From positions 1 through 64,000 of the forward strand of contig NZ_JACHJG010000013.1 in NCBI RefSeq assembly GCF_014203545.1: a stretch of 64,000 nucleotides of DNA. The letters run 5' to 3'. Position 1 is the stretch's first letter, and each line of letters opens with the position of its first letter. Source of the DNA: Streptomyces netropsis (GTDB taxonomy: Bacteria; Actinomycetota; Actinomycetes; Streptomycetales; Streptomycetaceae). The position numbers and the translations under genes were made by a program. This document shows positions 60,576 to 64,000 of the stretch, in pieces. The notes below the pieces were generated by a model that ran no database searches, had not been told where the DNA came from, and saw only the letters and a program-made list of their open reading frames with translations.

Positions 60576-61366
60576 CGGACGGCTGGGACCGGGCGGCCGC
60601 GCCGGCCGTCCGTACCGAGCGCCGCGGGGCCGTGACCACCGTCGTCCTGTCCCGGCCCGCGGTCCGCAACGCCGTGGACGGGCCGACGGCCCGGGAACTC
60701 GGCTACGCCTTCCGGGCGTTCGAGGCCGACGACGGCGCGCGGGTCGCTGTGCTGTGGGGCGAGGGCGGTACGTTCTGCGCGGGTGCGGACCTCAAGGCGC
60801 TCGGCACCGCGCGGGGCAACCGGGTCGCGCCCGACGGCGACGGCCCGATGGGCCCCACCCGGCTGCGGCTGTCGAAGCCGGTGATCGCCGCGGTGAGCGG
60901 CCACGCGGTGGCGGGCGGGCTGGAGCTGGCCCTGTGGTGCGATCTGCGGGTGGCGGAGGAGGACGCGGTCTTCGGCGTCTTCTGCCGCCGCTGGGGCGTG
61001 CCGCTGATCGACGGCGGTACGGTCCGGCTGCCCCGGCTCATCGGCACGAGCCGGGCCATGGACATGATCCTGACGGGCCGCCCGGTGCCGGCGCCCGAGG
61101 CCCACGCCATCGGGCTCGCCAACCGCCTCGCCCCGCCGGGCGGGGCCCGGGCGGCGGCGGAGGAGCTGGCGGCGGAGATCGCCCGCTTCCCGCAGACGTG
61201 CCTGCGCGGCGACCGGGCCTCCGTCCTGGACCAGGAGGGCCTGACGGAGGAGGCCGCGCTGGCCGCCGAACTCTCCCACGGCCGAGCGGCGTTGGCGAAG
61301 GCGCCGGAGGGCGCGGCCCGCTTCGCGGCGGGCGCGGGCCGGCACGGGGACTTCTCGGGGCTGTGA
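60572..61366 (+). CDS. Enoyl-CoA hydratase family protein
   Basis: This 264-residue crotonase has GEGGTFCAGADLKALG and AVSGHAVAGGLELALWCDLRVAEE (oxyanion hole), plus the FCRRWGVPLIDGGTVRLPRLIG segment. GTG 60572 overlaps the dehydrogenase stop. Together they look like two steps of a beta-oxidation-type route under PaaX control. Substrate unknown. Confidence 0.88.
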   Translation: MTDGWDRAAAPAVRTERRGAVTTVVLSRPAVRNAVDGPTARELGYAFRAFEADDGARVAVLWGEGGTFCAGADLKALGTARGNRVAPDGDGPMGPTRLRLSKPVIAAVSGHAVAGGLELALWCDLRVAEEDAVFGVFCRRWGVPLIDGGTVRLPRLIGTSRAMDMILTGRPVPAPEAHAIGLANRLAPPGGARAAAEELAAEIARFPQTCLRGDRASVLDQEGLTEEAALAAELSHGRAALAKAPEGAARFAAGAGRHGDFSGL

Positions 61367-61557
61367 GGAGGGGCGCGCGGCGGCCGGCCGGGCTTCGCAC
61401 GCCGGGCCCGTCGGAGTGAATTCCCGCTGAACTCCCCGTCGTTACGCCCGCATTGCCCGGCATGGTGCACACACAACGCACACAGTTGTTCATCCCATAG
61501 GAGGGATTTGGTCCAAGGTGCGACCAAGGGGAGCGCGGGCACCGGAAGATCTCCGTC

Positions 61558-62355
61558 GTGAACGGACGGGCGCCGACAGGGCGAGCGGGAATCGTGGCCT
61601 TCGTGGCCGTACTGGCGACAGCGGGGGCCGGGCCCGCGTGGGGCGGTGAGGCCGACGGCCGACCGGCCGCAAAGACGCCGGCCACCGCGGCGCCCGGCGA
61701 CACCGCGAGCGGCACCGACCGCCGCCCCCGCCCGCCGGCCGACGCCTTCGACGCCGCGTCGGCCGTCCGCCGCTCCCACGGAGTGAACGTCACTGCACAC
61801 GAGGGTTCGTCCTCCGTCGTCATCCACCAGGGGAGCCGTCGCACCGGGGTGTCGGGCGACCGGCGGGCCCGTACCGTGACCGCCGTCTCGGGCGACGGTC
61901 TGTCCTCCGCCGTGGTCCGGGACGGGGACGGGTGCCTTGCCGTCAGCGCACACACCACGGGGAGTTCGGCCGTGGTGCGGATCTGCGGCCCACGGGCGCC
62001 CCGCCCGGAGCCCGCGGTCGTCCCCCGCCCCGCACCGGTCCCGCCGGTCGCGAAACCGGCCCCCGCTCCCCCGGCTCCCGCGGCCCCCGCACCGCCCCCG
62101 CGCCCCGTCCCGGTCCTGGCCCGGGGCGGCGACGTACCGGCACCGCCGCCTCCCGCGGCCCGGCCCACTCCCCCGCCGCCCTCGCCCGCACCACGACCGA
62201 AGCCCGCCCGGATCGCGCCACGCGCCTACCACCGGGTCATCGCCAAAACACCCGACGGCGGGCCCTCGATGGTCACGCTCATGCTGCTGCTCACGGCCCC
62301 CGCCGTGCTCGCGGCGGCGCTGCTGCGGCCACGCGGCGGCAGCGGGCGGCGCTGA
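61558..62355 (+). CDS. Pro-rich cell-surface protein with C-terminal anchor
   Basis: This 265-residue protein has a signal peptide (about 1-29, GIVAFVAVLATAGAGPAWG) and a small polar domain with two cysteines (DGCLAVSAHTTGSSAVVRIC). A long Pro/Ala spacer (about 145-215) precedes a C-terminal span (MVTLMLLLTAPAVLAAALL) ending in an Arg-rich tail. This is the layout of a wall-spanning surface protein held in the membrane. Starts at GTG 61558 with GGAAGA nearby. No family recognised. Confidence 0.7.
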   Translation: MNGRAPTGRAGIVAFVAVLATAGAGPAWGGEADGRPAAKTPATAAPGDTASGTDRRPRPPADAFDAASAVRRSHGVNVTAHEGSSSVVIHQGSRRTGVSGDRRARTVTAVSGDGLSSAVVRDGDGCLAVSAHTTGSSAVVRICGPRAPRPEPAVVPRPAPVPPVAKPAPAPPAPAAPAPPPRPVPVLARGGDVPAPPPPAARPTPPPPSPAPRPKPARIAPRAYHRVIAKTPDGGPSMVTLMLLLTAPAVLAAALLRPRGGSGRR

Positions 62356-62435
62356 CCCGTCGCCACCGCGCCGCCGCGCCCCCCGAATTTCCCCCTCTGC
62401 CCCCGAAACCCCTTGTCCGATCCCGGAGGTTCCCC

Positions 62436-63191
62436 TTGTCCGAATGGCTGGTCCTGGCCATCGCGATGGCCGCCGCGTGCGCCGTCGTCCTGACCATCAC
62501 CGTCGTCAGAGAACGCAGGCTCGGAGCGGACGACGACCCGAGCCAGACCCCCGACGTCATCGAGTACATGACGATGATGGTCGGCGTGGTCTACGCCATC
62601 GTGCTGGGCCTCGCCATCGCCGGTGTCTGGGAGGCACGCAACAGCGCGCAGCAGGCGGTCACGGCCGAAGCGCAGGCCCTGCACGAGGTCAGTGAGCGGG
62701 TGGTGGCCTACGCACCGGCCGCCCGGGACCGTACGCGCGAGGACGTCGAGGCGTACGTGACGTACGTCGTGCACACCGAGTGGCGGCACATGCTGGACGA
62801 GGGCGAACTCACCGACCGGGGTGGGGAGCTGCTGGCCAAGGTGCGCAAGGACGTGACCTCGTACGTGCCGCGCAACGACCAGGAGGGGCAGCACTACCAG
62901 CCACTGCTGGACCAGGTCTCGGCGGCGGACGCCGCGCGCGGCGCGCGGGCGCAGAACGCGGAGTCGACGATGCCGGGCGTGGTGTGGTTCGGCCTGATCG
63001 TGGGGGCGCTGGTGGCCGTGGGGCTCATCTTCACGCTGCAGATCCGGCGCTCGCCCCGCGAGCTGCTGCTGGCGGGTCTCTACAGCGCGCTGATCGCCTT
63101 CCTCCTCTTCCTCGTCTGGGACTTCAACTCCCCGTTCGGCCACAGCGTCGCGGACGCGACGGACCCGTTCACCGATCTGTTCGCCATCTGA
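62436..63191 (+). CDS. DUF4239 (bestrophin-like) membrane protein
   Basis: This 251-residue protein has about four spans: residues 4-22, 45-66, 180-200 and 207-228. A soluble loop with EAQALHEVSERVVAYAPAARD and a conserved-looking VWDFNSPFGH near the C-terminus fit DUF4239. It starts at TTG 62436, with GGAGG 7 bases upstream. The 3' end overlaps the P450 gene by 23 bases. Function unknown, possibly a channel. Confidence 0.82.
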   Translation: MSEWLVLAIAMAAACAVVLTITVVRERRLGADDDPSQTPDVIEYMTMMVGVVYAIVLGLAIAGVWEARNSAQQAVTAEAQALHEVSERVVAYAPAARDRTREDVEAYVTYVVHTEWRHMLDEGELTDRGGELLAKVRKDVTSYVPRNDQEGQHYQPLLDQVSAADAARGARAQNAESTMPGVVWFGLIVGALVAVGLIFTLQIRRSPRELLLAGLYSALIAFLLFLVWDFNSPFGHSVADATDPFTDLFAI

Positions 63192-64000
63192 CCGGCAGGC
63201 GCTTGAGGCCGTTCTGGAAGTTGGACGCCAGCCGGACGGCCTCACCCGCCCGATCCAGGCCGGGCAGCCGGTCGATCGTGACCCGCAGCATGGTCCGCAG
63301 TTGCACGCGGGCGAGGTGGGCGCCCAGGCAGAAGTGCGGGCCGAAGCCGAAACTGACGTGGTCGTTGGGGGTGCGGGTGATGTCGAAGCGGTCGGGGTCG
63401 GTGAAGACGCGCTCGTCGCGATTGGCGGAGGCGTGGAAGACGACGACCTTCTCGCCGCGCCGGATGCGCCGCCCGCCGAGCTCGGTGTCCCGGGTGGCGG
63501 TGCGCCGGAAGTCCATGACGGGCGGCCAGTAGCGCAGCACCTCCTCCACCGCGGAATGCGTCAGGTCCTCGCGCTCCAGGAGGAGTTCGTACTGGTCCGG
63601 GTGGTCGAGGAGCGACTTGAGGCCCCCGGGGATCCCGTTGCGCAGCGTCTCGTTCCCGGCCGTCGCGAAGAGCAGGAACATGGTCTCGAACTCGTCCCGG
63701 GTCAGGCCGCCTTCGCGCATCTGCGCCATGATGCTGCCGGGCCGGGCGTGGTCCGCCAGGGCGTGGGCGTAGACGAACATGTCGGCGAGGGCCTCGTGGG
63801 TGCGGGGGGCGGCCACGGTCCCGTCGGGGCGGGCGAGCGTGGCCGGCCGGTGCGCGAGGGCCGCGCGGCCCATCGGGCTCAGCGCCTCGGGGTCGGCGGT
63901 GCTCGAGTCGGCGCGGTCGGTGTCCTGGTAGCCGATCACCCGGTTGGACCAGTCGTACAGCAGCCGCCGGTCCTCCTCGGGTACGCCCATGATGTGGGCG
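63169..64000 (-). CDS. Cytochrome P450, CYP125/124/142-like, C-terminal part
   Basis: Only the last 277 codons are in the window; the N-terminus lies beyond 64000. Clear P450 motifs are the I-helix ATAGNETLRNGI, the K-helix EEVLRYW (ExxR), and heme-binding FGFGPHFCLGAHLARVQLR. The AGNET(L/T)R pattern and surrounding MAQMREGGLTRDEFETMFLLFATAGNE resemble the CYP124/125/142 group that oxidises sterol side chains. That would fit the steroid genes at 32-43 kb, but 20 kb separate them. The frame continues smoothly to the edge (AHIMGVPEEDRR). Confidence 0.88.
   Translation of the reverse strand, partial: AHIMGVPEEDRRLLYDWSNRVIGYQDTDRADSSTADPEALSPMGRAALAHRPATLARPDGTVAAPRTHEALADMFVYAHALADHARPGSIMAQMREGGLTRDEFETMFLLFATAGNETLRNGIPGGLKSLLDHPDQYELLLEREDLTHSAVEEVLRYWPPVMDFRRTATRDTELGGRRIRRGEKVVVFHASANRDERVFTDPDRFDITRTPNDHVSFGFGPHFCLGAHLARVQLRTMLRVTIDRLPGLDRAGEAVRLASNFQNGLKRLPVRWRTDR

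Overview
The window reads as chromosomal DNA of a Streptomyces or close relative. GC is very high, with third-position G/C in nearly every gene. GTG and TTG starts are common, ATGA/GTGA/TGATG overlaps are frequent, and many gene families are actinobacterial. No rRNA, tRNA or CRISPR array was recognised.

1-12.3 kb is accessory DNA that looks like the right part of an actinomycete integrative and conjugative element (AICE, pSAM2 type). A leftward, tightly overlapping operon (4575 to 1, running off the window) encodes small zinc-binding proteins, an RRQRL-type protein, a ParB-like protein, a DUF2637/SpdB2-like membrane protein and a GGDEF protein. A palindrome-rich control region (4576-5107) separates it from a rightward HTH/PLD-like regulator and Nudix pair, followed by leftward HD-domain and double-GntR genes. 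After about 1 kb of non-coding DNA comes AT-richer cargo: an unknown one-membrane-span protein facing a large Mrr-type nuclease fused to a STAND NTPase, a predicted anti-phage gene. Neither the integrase nor the attachment sites are visible.

12.4-15.8 kb holds two acyl-CoA dehydrogenases and a quinone-oxidoreductase-like gene, coupled by ATGA overlaps. 15.8-26.7 kb is a high-mannose N-glycan utilisation locus: LacI regulator with operators, ABC sugar importer, GH5-type beta-mannosidase, Tat-exported GH85 endoglycosidase and GH38 alpha-mannosidase. 26.8-32.3 kb has a secreted esterase, a DUF1697 protein and an unusual exported-hydrolase/ABC-ATPase fusion with its permease.

32.3-43.4 kb reproduces the mycobacterial KstR2 regulon for steroid C/D-ring breakdown: two SDRs, echA20, ipdA, ipdB, ipdC, fadA6, kstR2, ipdF, an enoyl-CoA hydratase and an acyl-CoA dehydrogenase pair. 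Two matching KstR2-like operators lie in its two divergent promoter gaps. A CYP125/124/142-like P450 at the right edge may belong to the same metabolism.

45.0-51.5 kb is the conserved but functionally unknown SCO2525-SCO2521 module (methyltransferase, large helical protein, variant P-loop ATPase, two unknown proteins) followed by a membrane/PLD-like protein. This is the strongest candidate for an undescribed system. 51.6-54.0 kb is a copper-exporting ATPase with three CsoR-type operators. 54.0-56.8 kb is a response regulator, sensor kinase and lipoprotein set. The rest contains a GH18-like secreted hydrolase, a PaaX-type regulator divergent from an AidB-like dehydrogenase and enoyl-CoA hydratase, a Pro-rich surface protein, a DUF4239 membrane protein and the partial P450.
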